64,000 bases of DNA, from positions 386,204 to 450,203 of the forward strand of contig MNCI01003059.1 in the NCBI GenBank assembly GCA_015680685.1. The letters are read 5' to 3'. Every line of letters begins with the position of its first letter. The stretch's first letter is position 1. Under the pieces are notes generated by a model. The model was not told the origin of the DNA and did not search any database. It saw only the letters and a list, made by a program, of their open reading frames with translations. Shown here piece after piece: positions 35,655-49,100 of this stretch. This DNA comes from Gnetum montanum (Eukaryota; Streptophyta; Gnetopsida; Gnetales; Gnetaceae). The position numbers were made by a program, and so were the translations under genes.

Positions 35655-38370
35655 TGTTACATTCTTTCCAGAGACATTGAGTATGACAATATAATTATGA
35701 TGTATATATTGTGCGATGGGTTATCAAGAATGAGTTAGTTTGTTATGGTTTCACTTTATAGGCTATGATGTTTTGGCTTTTATGTTATAATTATGATGTA
35801 TTTACATACTTAACTAACATGATTATGTATACTAGCCCTGTGTGATGTGTTTGACATGTGACATGGTTGGCAAAGATGTTGGACTGGCGTACAAGAACAA
35901 CTATTTAGTATGTATTTATGCTTTATATATAATTTTGGTATTTATGCATTTGAATTGTAGCAATGTGTTGCATGATACATGGATGTAATTTTAGCATTTG
36001 GATGTGTAGAGCGTTTAATATGGATCTCAAAGGTTTAAACAGATTTTGATTTGGAGTCCTAGTGTGTTTGTTATGCATGTCTAAAGTGTAGGGCATTAGT
36101 TAGGGAGGAAATAAAAAAAATAGACTTATGAAAATAATTCTTGTTTTAAAAAAAAGTTAAGTAAAATTATTTGACAAATGCACATGACGTGTTGGGTGAA
36201 GAGAGAGTAAAGTTATTTGTATAAAACACATATCCATTGTATGTGGTTTATAAATCATTATGTATTTTTTTTATTTTTCACCACCTTCTTTACCATGTAC
36301 CTTGAGAATTTGAGTTAAAGAGAATTTGATTTTGAGTTTCTGCTTTCACATTTCTTAAATTTTCTTCCATTTTTCTACTCTTTTTTCGAAATTTTAGCTT
36401 TGTGGATGGCTTTTACTTGCTCTAACTTGGATTTGGGATTGCTACAGTAATATCTATGTGGGTACAAAAGTTGTTTTCAGTGAAATGGCATCTTGCTAGA
36501 TTTCTGAGGGTTTTATGTTTATTTTGGACTTTTTGCTTCAATAATTATAATTGGCGGGTTGTTTTTACCTTTTTCTTGTACTTTTGTGCTAGATTAGTGT
36601 ATATAATCATGTGATGTAGGCATGTGGGGCAGATAGTTAAAAAATTGAATTTGGACATATTGATTTGCAAATTTCCCAAAATTTTACAATTTTGGTTGTG
36701 GATTGTTTATGAAAAAAACTATGATATATGAAATGATGTGGACTTGTGGAATATTAAATGTGATGTTGATGAGACTAGCATGGCTGGAATATTATATTTT
36801 ATGGGTTTGTTGTTGCCTAAGAGTTTTTGGGAGTTTCAATTTTCACTAGTTGTAATTAAATAATATTATTTATTATTTTATTAATTAAAATTTAAATGCA
36901 CATAACTTTGCTTTTAGGAGTTTGATTGAGGTGAAATTAGGGTCATTAGAATCGTCTTGAGATGTACTTTCTAATTGTAGAATTTGCTTACTCTTTTGGC
37001 ATATATCATTTTGGAGGTTACAATAATGGTCATTTTTATAGAATTATATATAGTTCAAAATAGTATTGCTATGGTGCAAAATTTTGTTTCATCAAGTTAT
37101 GGTATTGTTCTCATGAAATGAATGTGACTATTAAATGTGGATATATATGGTTATGTTATGTTTATTTTGGTTATGTTGTGCTTGCATCATGTGTTCACTT
37201 AAGTTAGCATGGATTTGTACGTGTCTTCACAACAACCTTTATAATGGTCGTTGGTGGACGATGCTAACATAAGGGTGTGGACCAATTGGGTGAGGCTCTT
37301 GTCTCAGGCCTCATCTTAAGAGTGGGAGAGCATAGGTGTGTTTGTCCCTATGGTTGATACATAGCACAGGTATGTTTGTCCCTATAGCTGGTCCTTCAAA
37401 AGGCTAGTGGTTTTGGGTCATAGGTTGATGGCCCCTAGCACCGGTTAGGTAAATAATAGATTAATAAAAGACTTGTAGGCAATGGTTGTTTATGAGTACT
37501 CATGACAATGTTTCACATACTACACTGAGTGTGGATATGTTAGCGACCACTTGGGAAATGTGTATATGATGATATTAGTTTATGAGTCATAGTGTTGATA
37601 ATATATCTTATGATTGAACTATGATTGTGTGGTCCATGTGTTGCTTGATGGTATGGGTATGATGATGTGGGCATGATCGTGGAGATGCATGTGGTGCAAT
37701 GTAATGGATGCATGATTGATTGTCTGACAATGATTCTATTTATGACTATGTGATAGCCATTTGTTCACTTTAGTACAAATTATGCCAGTGTGATATTGTA
37801 TGTACATGTGTTACTTTAAGCATGGGCAAAACTAGTAATTAATGCAGGTTGCCTTGTACCCCATTCCTCTCCTTCAGTTGTTGATCATCTAGTAGGGGAA
37901 GTGTAAAGGCTTTCCACTCAATTTTATACTAGCTTTATTTAGTTATAGGTGGAAGCTGTAGGGATGAAGGAGAGCACTAAAAGAGAGCATAGGGGAGAAA
38001 AATTCTTGAGGATTCATTAATGTATATTTCCATGCACAATAGTGTGGACTATTTAAATTTGTATGACCCTCATTGTACTCTTATGTATAAGATGATGCTT
38101 ATGTTTTGTATCGTGTGAGAGTAGTATAGATTTTTTGGTTTATGTAGAGACATGTAATTTTATGGATTGATGTATATGCTTGATCTTCGATTCAACAAGG
38201 ATTTTTGTACAATTTGGTTTGTAAGAGATATATATATTAAGTGGTTTATTTTTAATGTATTTCCATGCACCACTAGTTTCTTAGAGTGTCATGCTTTCAT
38301 TGTGTTATTATTATTAACAATCCTAGGCATGACTTTTTCCTAGATAAGTGCGGTAGGGTAGAGCGCTACA
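35655..38370 (+). mobile_element. 2.7-kb solo-LTR-like element, copy A
   Basis: Begins TGTTACATTC and ends GCGCTACA. It is alignable along its length with 48975-51709. Flanks are TTTTT and TTTAT, a probable 5-bp target duplication with one mismatch. I see no coding capacity and no internal LTR pair. TG..CA ends with a 5-bp duplication indicate an LTR, so this is best read as a solo LTR of a large element. A short non-coding element remains possible. Confidence 0.7.
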
Positions 38371-40151
38371 TTTATTGTAGCTAGAATTTTTTGTTACTGA
38401 AGTAATTTGTACAAACTAATTTGTCTAATAAATCTTTTAAGTCCATAAGTATCAAACCTACATATGGCTTGGGATCGAACTCCTACCTTGCAAAACATAA
38501 GAGACATGCTCTAACCAAGTGAACCTCTTCCTTAGCAAAACAATGAGGTAACCAGTCACTAATCCTTAGCTTACTTTCAAATTATTGATTCACAACTTGC
38601 TAATTACTTGTTGAGATACCTATCATTCTACTAACTTTATTTGCTCTAACTATATCAAGGTAAAGTAACACAAAACTTCGGTAGAATTTAAGTAAAATGT
38701 AACAATGACACAACTTGATAATTGAGTGTAAGTTAGTGAAATTGAACCCATACCTAGAGTTTCCATATTAAGTCTTATCCCTAAACTAACACCTTATTGT
38801 TTCTAAAGTTACTAAACATCTTGCCAAGGCCCTTTTTTTGATAATCCTTTATATTGTTTTGCAATTAGCGTAAACTAACCTAAATATAATGTTATGTTAT
38901 CTACTCGTTGATTTTTGAAGCGAGAAAATTTATGAAGATCACTTTGAAGGTAAACTACAACGCAAAAACTTGGGAGAACCACAATTTCACCAATGTATAC
39001 ATACAATCACTTAATTCTTAATTGACTTTAAAAATATAAGAAATCTACTATCAATTTTCTTTTGAAATACCTTTGTCCCTCTAATATCTCGATACCTGCA
39101 AGGATCCTCGAATAATCCATCGACGACACGTTACAGACTTTCTTTCTTATTTTCTTTGCAAATTTTGATTCTGTTTCTTTTCTTGGGGAAACTTAATAGC
39201 GATGAGAGCTTTTCCTGATCATCACAGAATATACTCGAAGAAAACAAATACTACATTATTGGAATAGCAACTTAAATGTATTTGTGTTTGTGTTTGAGTT
39301 GCTGATTGCAAAATTAAATAGTCATTATACTCGGGAAAACGGAACTGGAAGGGTCCTGCTGGGAACAGATGAGAAATTAAAACCTAGATAGCGCTTGAAT
39401 TGACATTACAGGAAAGTTAGGCATAAAAAATAAAGCAACTATTGTCTAGAAGTTCCCATCCATGCTTATATGGTAATCCTGAGCATTGTGTTACTTATAG
39501 TGGGAAAAGAGAGCAAGTGATGCTTTGCAGGTCCATGTAATCCAACATGCAAGTTCGTCCATTCGTACCTATTGACACAATTTAGTATACTGGTAAATAA
39601 AAAATCCCAGAATTTTCTGAAGGCTTTGCTCGCATACTTATTATATGTGGTAGACATTTTCTTATTTCGTTGTTACAATGTTGCTACAAATGACCATCCA
39701 AGATATTTTGTAGCAAATAAAAGCAGGCAATAGTTGAGTAGTTTTAAATTAAAAGGAAATTGGTATGTTGTAAAATAAAGATAAAACCATGTACATTTAC
39801 TTCCCCAGGAGAGGAATGTGGAAAACTCATGAAAAAAGCTTTTCCCATCAACTTGCAGATGCATGTCAGAACCTGAAGCCAAGCTTGTCCCATATGAACA
39901 AATAGCTTTAAATTAAGCATCCAAAATATTGATCTTCTTTCATCATCATCCTAGCGTTACCAGAGTTGGCTTGAAGTATTTTGATATTTAATATTAGTGA
40001 ATCTTCTGGAAGCAGGAAATATGAGGAACACTTGATATTGGAGCAAACACCTATTATATCATTTGAAGTAACTGTATGTGGCACTAGAGACCTAAAACTG
40101 CTGAATAAACATCTCCAGCCCAGGGTGGAAACGGGTATCTGTCGAAGTGAA
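38371..40151. other. 3' flank of the CBL gene
   Basis: No gene recognised. At 38440-38530 the minus strand has CTTGGTTAGAGCATG and GGAGTTCGATCCCA, good A- and B-box matches for a tRNA-derived SINE. The CBL 3' UTR should lie just below 40152. I could not place its poly(A) site. Confidence 0.4.
38440..38530 (-). repeat. tRNA-derived SINE head (minus)
   Basis: Reverse complement: TTCACTTGGTTAGAGCATGT, then a gap, then GTAGGAGTTCGATCCCAAGC. Both pol III boxes are close to consensus. The intervening arm does not fold as a working tRNA, so I call it SINE-derived. Confidence 0.5.
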
Positions 40152-43100
40152 TCAAAAAACATCATCTTCCACCTCGGACTTGAAAACAAAACTTGGAAAT
40201 GCAGTGCTTATTTGTCTGCATGGAAGCAAATATACAAGTAAATCAAATTATTCAAACCATCATAAAAGGCATAAAAATGGAAGGTAGCATAAGAAAAAAA
40301 AAATCAAAACAGATATCTCACAGAAAAAAATAAAATAAAATAAAAAAGTATGGTCATCTCTGAATACTCAACATAAAATGGCCAAAACATTAATATGGTA
40401 AAACATGGACCAAACTTTGAAGTCAAATGGAAACTGTAGCAAGCTCTTAGGATCACATTTTTCACAGAATGTACGAATAAGATGAATTCACCTACTGCAG
40501 GCCCTAACAAAAATGTACCACGATTCAAAAGTGTACCTTCCCCTTAATCTTCTGATCTTTTGACAGTACGTTAACAGCTGAGGGTAAAGAAGAGCTTCCA
40601 AGTACCATATGAGGTTTGCCAGACATCAGCAAGTGCAATGATAAATATTTAGGGAAAAAACAGCATCAAATTTCAAAGGGAAAGGTGAAAAGCAAATGGC
40701 ATTGTACCAACTGTTACAAAAAGAACATGTAAAGAACATATCTTCGACAGTGTACTCTCTTTTAAAAGCATTACAGAAAACTGGTTTTTGAAGGGGAGCA
40801 ACCTTAAGTGTCCCAATTGAATAAAAATGTGAGATCAACAATACACAGATAGTGCTATCCCGTGAAAGAGATTCCAGATTAACATTGATAAAGCAGTTAC
40901 AAATGTGACATATGAGGTTGCAATAACATAGCCAGAGAAAGCAGGGCTAAAATCACTATAAAGAAACGTGGCAGAGACGATTAAAATGTTGTAGGTTCCT
41001 TGATCATAAAAGTTGCAAGGCTGTTACCAAACTAATTCATGCACTTCGAGTTACATAAGAGTTACTTTTCAAGAAAATAGTGTGCAGGGAAAAGGCCTCA
41101 AACTTTAAACAAAATGATTTCCACAGAATATCAACACGTTAATATTCACAAGGGCTAAAACTTCAGTAATTTTTTATGGACCCAAATATTTGTACCCAGA
41201 CAAACTCTCAAATCTTTATAGCATTTCAAGTCAAAGAGGGTTACTTCTCAAGAAATAGTGCGCAAGAAAAAGGCCTCAAGCTTTAAACAAATTGATTGCC
41301 CCAGAATATAAACGCATTAATATGCACAAGGGCTAAAATTTCAGTAATTTTGGATGGACCTAGATATTCATACCCAGACTAGCTCTCAAATCTTTATAGC
41401 ATTTTCGGTCACATTAGAGTTACTTGTCAAGACAGTGTGTGAAGGTCAAGCTTTAAATAAATTGATTTCCACATAATATCAACACATTAATATTTACAAG
41501 GGCTAAAATTTCAGTTATTTTGGATGATCCCCGATATTAGTACTCAGACTAGCTCTCAAATCTTAATAGCATTATAGGTATAACCAAAAAAGTGAGTAAT
41601 TTACTATATTATCTTGAGTCCTAGATGAAGGAAGCCCAAACAGGCAGAAGCAGCAGTAACAATAACAAAATACACTGAAATTCTTAAACCATAACAAGGC
41701 AGCATGAGAAAGCACTAATGAGATTTACTATTCTTTTAGTATCTGCCTTCCAATATATAGCATGGCAACAACAAGCAATGTTCTTGAAATATAGTGCTGT
41801 CACCCAGAAATGTTGTTGCTTTAAACCACAAAATTCTGATTATAGCCAACTTCCTCTAAGTAAGAAATAACAAAATAGGAATTTAAGAAAAGCAAAATCA
41901 AAACCCTTGAACCAAGAATATTGATCAAAATTTCATGATTGTTTACAAAAAGCATGAATCATAAAATCTATTTAATGCTAACAACAAAGATTTTCAAGTC
42001 AAAAGCTAATGAGGTGTTAAAACATTTTCCAAATCTATTCAGTTGTTTCCCTTGATTACATGCAAATTAAAAAACACCAAAATAATTATTTAAATTTATA
42101 CAGAAAAGAACAAGAAAATACTTGAGATACGGCAGTGTCATCATTTTCATTACTGAAGGATGTTTCTTGACAAAACTATGCCATTCTTCAATGTCTATCT
42201 TGCCATCACCTTTGCAATCTACTTCAGAAAATGTCTGCATGAATGCCACATCTCACTTTAGTGTGTAAAATAAATCTCAAAAAACTTGAACACTCATCTT
42301 CAAAAGAATAAAAAATTACAAAGAAAATAATAATATGAGAAAAACGGAATAAATCTAATGATTGAAATATTCTGTATTATACGGATCCACTAACATAGAC
42401 AAGTCAGATTAACAAACCTTCCATGGATTTTTTAACAATATAACAATACGGCAAGTAATAAAAGCTCTTGCGAATTAATTTTTCATTCCCCATTATTAAA
42501 AAAATGTATAGATAGAAAATCACCTTGTCAACAATCAGATCCACAACATCATCAGAAACACCCATGTCTGATTCATTTAAAAGAGCTATGACCATCTGCT
42601 TCACCTGCAATCAAATACTATCATTACCAGAAGCCAAGTTCAACAAAAGGTTATCTACAGCATTACTTGTTCACAGATCACAATGCAACAATATCAAAAT
42701 CTTAATCAGTAAACAGAAGCATGGATAGTAATCCCATAAGATGGTACTGTTTGTGAGCAGTAACAAGCATCGGCTTTTGCGTTCAACATTGAAGTATGGT
42801 TTCAGTGTGGAAGATACGTAGAATTTGTACATGTAGTGGGAGCACAGTTTGTATGATCTTTTAATAACCTTGGAGACCTTCCAGATTGCCCTACTGGGGC
42901 ATCTGATTAGGCCTTATGGGTAACCTGATTTGGAACATGTATTTGACTCTTAACATTAAGGTTTCTGTGGTCCATGCGAATGACATTATAAATGCAATTT
43001 CTACCTTCAAAATTAATGAAGCTGAAACTGTATTTATCATCACAGCCAGAAAAAGACAATAGGAATCTATTGGGCAGAGCTATTGTACAATTTAAATATG

Positions 43101-46100
43101 CTTTAAAAGTATATTTGATGCTTACCTAAGAAGTTGGAAAAACGTACTTAGATTATCAATGCCTATTCCTCCATGGTCTCAAAGAGATTGTCAATGACAA
43201 TTTTCCATTGGTAAAACATGAAGCTGTTCGTGCTCTACTAATTTGTATGCTTATATGCAGTGACATTATGTCATCTGAGTACCCTACATTTGCCTTAAGA
43301 ACTCCACATTTGATTGTTTCCAAGAAATATTTCTTCCTTCCGTCTGCATTAAAATCTTCTAGTATATTACTTCTCATCATCAGGCAAATGGAAGTTTTCT
43401 GAATCATTAGATCCCATTTTTCGATTCCCCCATGTTTTGTATATTGTATATGATTTTCTACATTTCTAAATTGCAGTTTTCCTGTCATCACAGTTAAAGC
43501 TCATTGATTTTTGCACCTAATATTTCTGCCTCATTTTATGAATGTTTGGCACCTCACCTTAAGGGAATAGTAAACATGTTGCATCAAAGCATTCCTCCAT
43601 GAAATTGAGCATAAATCTCAAATGGGGATCCACGTGTGCCCAGAAATCTTTTATCATCAATATTTTAAGTAATTATCTGTCATATAATTGCATTTTCACA
43701 TGGAGACACATCTGTGAAAATTTCCACTTTCAGGACATCCCCAGGATGGGGGCACTAGACAGAACATTGGGACTCACAGTGGATGTGGCAAAAATTGACA
43801 AAATCCACTGGATACCTAAATGTCCCAAGGGCGCATATCTCTTCATGTGTTTTTAGGCTTGCAACCCTCCAAGTAGAAAAATTTGTGTTTTGGCCTTGTT
43901 TCAATTTCATATGTACGGTTAGCTTTTGGCTTTGCACATCAGGAGTGCTGGAAGCTGGCAGATATTTGTCAGTGGTATCTGAATTCTGTGGGAGAAATCA
44001 AAGAAAGAGAATGACACCCAAGGAGCACTTCCAGGCCACTCTAAGTGTCTTGCAAGCTGCTGCAGCTTTAGCATCAAGATTACCCCTCATCAACAACGAA
44101 GTAACACTAGGATATGGCATAAACCTCAGGGTACTGGAAACAGAATTCAGTCTCTCTCTAATGGAAGATGGACCATTTTTGCAGGTTGTTTATCAGGAAC
44201 GGTAAAAATCAAAATTCTAGTTAAAGTGATAACAGCCATGTTATTCCAACAACCTCACATGAAGAAGTGCACACTGTAATTGCATCTAGAATGTTGAGAA
44301 ACCCTAGAATCAATGATTTAGTTTCTGCAAAGAAAGATAGGAAAGCTATAATTTGTCCATGTTTATGATCAATCTCAAGCGAGGACCAAATTCTCATGAA
44401 AGAAAATTAAAAGGAGTAGGTCAATTGGCATATATGACATTTGACAGCGATAACGGCCAAACTTATTTATGCTCCCAAACCATCACAATTCTATTCCAAA
44501 AGAAAAACATCAAACACAAGTGGTGTACATTTGGTTATCCATAACATGGTTGTTTATCCTGAATCAGCCTCCTTTTTTGCGTTCTGGCATAAACTGCTGC
44601 AATTGACGAATAACTTGAGGTGAACAAGTGACAAATCCAGACCAACCAAGCTATACATCATTGCCCAAATTCAAATTCAATGGCAATAGAAATTGAAGAT
44701 GACAAAAGTCAATAAAGGCTAGCGATAATTTAATTTTGAAATTGGCCAAATTAGTCTATGAAATATTTCGCAGGCAATAGTATCTCCTGTACATCGTAAG
44801 AAATAATTTTGTAATATACTAAACAAATCAATGTAATTGATACTTTTTTGTTATTGACAATTTCTCTAGGGTTTCAGGAAACATGAAGGCGCTAAAAAGA
44901 ATTTTGAGGATGTAAGCAAAGCTGTCGCTATTGGAGAAACAATTAGAGTGCTGAATGAAGCATGAATGTAGGAAGCTGCCCTCTGTACTAGAATTCTAAT
45001 GAGTGAAACTTGGAAGGACGAAAAAAGTATACGGAGAAATTTAAGAAGAAACAAAGGCCCTATTCTTGCTCATTCTACCATTTTACAGAATCCAATGCTA
45101 TATATACAGATTATACATTAATTCGCATATGCATGCCATGCACGAATGATCACTCTCACAATTAATAACACTAAGAACTGGGCCATGCCATTAACGCACT
45201 AACCCTACCACAACCACTGACATACATTAAATAAAAACACTAACTGTAACTAACACCCAGTAATTAAAGTTTAAATACGATACATTTTCACAAGGCATTA
45301 CCAAAGAAAAAACTTTAAATTTTACTTGCCAACACCGAAAGTTTACTAAATGTAACACCAATAGGATTTGCAAGCTAAATCTAATTGACAATGAAGAAAA
45401 AATAAATGTTAATACCGTGGACTTGTTTCTTACATGTGCATTACAGTGAATTGTCTACATGGGTTGGAAACCTTGGACAGGCAAAGGCTTGGGAACATGA
45501 TGCTTGAACGATATCCTTCTTCAGCCAATGGTCATTCAGGCCAAAACGAAATCTTTCGGGATGGCTACAATGTAACTAGGGAAAAACTTCTCAAACGTTG
45601 TCTGAACCTGAATTCAGATATACAATTCATCCACACCTAAAAACCTAAGATAATACAAAATGATGTAGTTTATTCAACTCTGGAAGAAGTTGGAACCTTG
45701 TATTAATTGTGTCATGGATAAGCTAGTTCACAAGCCACAGATAACATAGCCTATGAAAAAGTTTACATTTAGATATTTACATGTTTACCAGTAAACTTGC
45801 ATAAATAAATCATTATAAAATGAATCACACATAAATTTGAACAAAAGAAATTGGCATAAACTCTGAAAAATCCCAAAGTGGATTTTGCTCCGCATTATAG
45901 GTTTTCAACTTTCCTAAGTTCATTTCAAGAAGTTTCCCTTGTCAAAGTGGGTATTGTATTTTGCTAGCTTTCTGAGTAACCAATTCAAGTCCAGTGTTGT
46001 CATACTTCAATCTACTCTTTTTTCTCTTTGCAGGTTTCTCCCAAGTCTATCTACTTAATCCTAGTTTGGATAGTGAGTAAAGGCTTACTAGCCTAGCCAA

Positions 46101-49100
46101 CTCACAGCCGACTCCAATATTAACAGGCCGAACTGAGTCTAACGTTAAATTAAATAAATCATTACTGTTATCTAAGTATATCACCATAGATTCTTGAACA
46201 TGGTTGTAGTAGTGATTTGAAGACCTGGCTACAAATTAAGCAGTCTTCTACTTAACTATTTGTAAAAAAAATAAGTCAAAATTAAAAGTTGCAATAATTT
46301 ATACACTGAGAATTCCATTATGAAGAAAAGTGGAGGCATGCTATAGAATCAAAAAGCTTAAAATTTCATATAAGACAGAATACATGGAATGTAATTTCAG
46401 TAAAAGTATAAACAATGATGAAATAACAATTCAAGGACAAAAAGTCCTTCCCTACAAACAGTTCTACTAAGGATTAATACTCCAATCAGATGATGAAATT
46501 GATAAGAATGTACAAAAATAGGATTAAGGCAAGATGATCAAAAGAATCCAATGAAACTAAAGGAAAAATTTTACAAGTTAGTAACCAGGCCTGATATTTT
46601 ATATGGTGTTGAGCATTATGCAAAAATAGGCATGGACAAAAGATTAGTGTTGCAAAAATGCAAATGCTTGGATGAATGTTGAATGTGACAAGAAGAGATA
46701 AACTACATAATACAAACATTAGAGAAAAGCCTAGAGTTGCTTCTATTTCAAATAAGTTATAGGAATGACATCATAGATAGTATGGTCATGTCCAATGAAT
46801 ATCAAAAAAATAAGTCTATCAAGAAAAGGTTGCCAAGTCATACTTCCAAGAAAGCCATTGAAAAGAAGACCAAGAGAGACATGGGGAAAAAATATGATTC
46901 AAGATAAGATGAAATTGCACATCAATAAGGATCTAGCTCTTCATAGAGGCAAATGGTAAAAGAGAACTCATGTAGCCAACCACATTTTGTTAGGACAAGG
47001 CTAAGATGATGATGGTAAAAGCCATCATAGCTTTTTGAAGGGTACACAAACACCATCACCTTGCTAGTGTAAGTTTACCTACATGGATATAATTTAAGTA
47101 ATAACATTTCACTTAGGTAATGATCTATGTTGCAACATAACTAGTTACCTATGAATATGGGGAAGAAGTGATTATTTAGTGCAAGCCATTGCAAGATTTG
47201 CCTTATTTAGCAATTTTTTCAACCAAAAGATAATGCATTTATAATAATCCTAGCTTTTGGTATTCGAATGGCAGGGGAATATCAACAGAAATACATAGTG
47301 TTTTCCTAGTATATACTTTTCACATGTCAACAATACCTATAAAAATAACAAATAAATTTACATATGCTGCAAGTATGAGAGGGTAACTTAAGAAGTCTCT
47401 GCACCTTGGAGTGGTGTTAGGTGACATCAATTTAGGACAGTTGTGATATTTATTGTTCATTTGTTTAAGAACATGTACTAAACGCAACTGTAAAGAATAA
47501 GCAAAAAATAAGTGGTCCTATTGCAACTTCTTAAATGTTTTAAGATAGGGTATGTGACGTATGTACACCCACTGCACCAATAATTCTTCATTTGAATGGA
47601 TTGGGAAAAGGGAAACAGATACATGTGCCATGTACTTCATATTTTAAAGAAAGTTAAATAAAATAGAAAGCAAAAATATAAGTTAATAATAAGGATACTC
47701 CCATTGCTAGTTGATGCTTACCTCCTCACGTTTAATATACCCAGTCTGTGTTAAGTCATACAGTTTGAATGCAACTGCAATTACAATCATCCAACATCAT
47801 TTTTTGTAGAATTAAATGGGAATGAAAGTCAAATTTTTCTTTAAAATTTTCAAAAAATGCATTTACTTTTAGGCAATTTCACAACAATGGGACAGTTAAA
47901 CATTATGATCAACCAACACTAATACTAAAATTAACTGTAACTAGAACAAGATGTATAAGAACTTCTGCCTTTTCTTATATGGTGCTAAATATTGGGCAGA
48001 AAAAGAGAGGCATGAACAACAAATCAGTGTGACAGAAATGTGAATGGTTAGATGGATGTTGAATGTTTAGAAGAGATAAACTGCACAATACAGATATTAG
48101 AGGAAGACTTGGAGTGACTTCTATTTCAGATAAGTTATAGGAACAATGGCTTAGATGGTTTGGGCATGTGCAAAGAAGATCAGACAGTGAACCTATTTTA
48201 AAAAAAGTTACTACGTTGCTGTTACAGGAAAGCCACCGAAAGGAAGACAAAAAAAAACATGGAAAATTTTCAAAAAAGAATCAAAGATGATTTGAAAAAA
48301 CTACAAATAATCAAACATCTAGCTCTTCATAAAGGTAAATGGTGAAAAAAAGTCATGTAGCCAACCACATTTTGTTGGGACAAAGCTAGGAGCAGTATTT
48401 GGAGGAGGAGGATGATGATGCACAACTCTCCTTAAACATAATATAAAGGTTCAACATGAATCAAAACTGTGTGCACATACAACAAGAAATAATACTTACA
48501 CTTAATCTTTTCTTCTTCTTGTGCATCAGGATGGAAAACACTCAAGGATCGAACAAACTCTCCAAATTCAATCACCCCATTCTGCTTATAATCAAACAGA
48601 TCAAAAACCTGAATGACAATTCAGAAAACAAGAATATCATGAGTGTTATTTGATCTTATAAATCAAGGACTACTAAAACCAACACCTGAAAAAAAGCAAC
48701 AAACCCAACAAAAAACATTAATCAAGTCCTTCAAACATGACACAACATCCCTCTGAATAAAACCATGATATAATATTGTATTTGGGCCTTAAAGCATTTT
48801 ATTATACAATCACAAAATAAAGGAGTTCTTCATATTATAAGTCACTACATTTTTGTTATGTACTCAACTGTCCACATAGTCTGACTTATATACTGATAAT
48901 ATGCACTAATCATTAGCATCTACCTTGGAATAGTATATTGATAACATAGAAAAGTGACACTCTAATAACCAAATTGTTACGTCCCTTGCAAACACATTAG
49001 ATATGGCCGTACGATTATGATTTATACATTACGTGTGTTGTCTTGGTGGGTTATTGGGTATGACTTAGCTTATTGTAATTGCGCTTTATATGTTATGATT

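Noticed and set aside
38440-38530. Possible tRNA gene on the minus strand
   Set aside because: Both boxes are present but the acceptor and anticodon stems do not pair; called SINE-derived instead.
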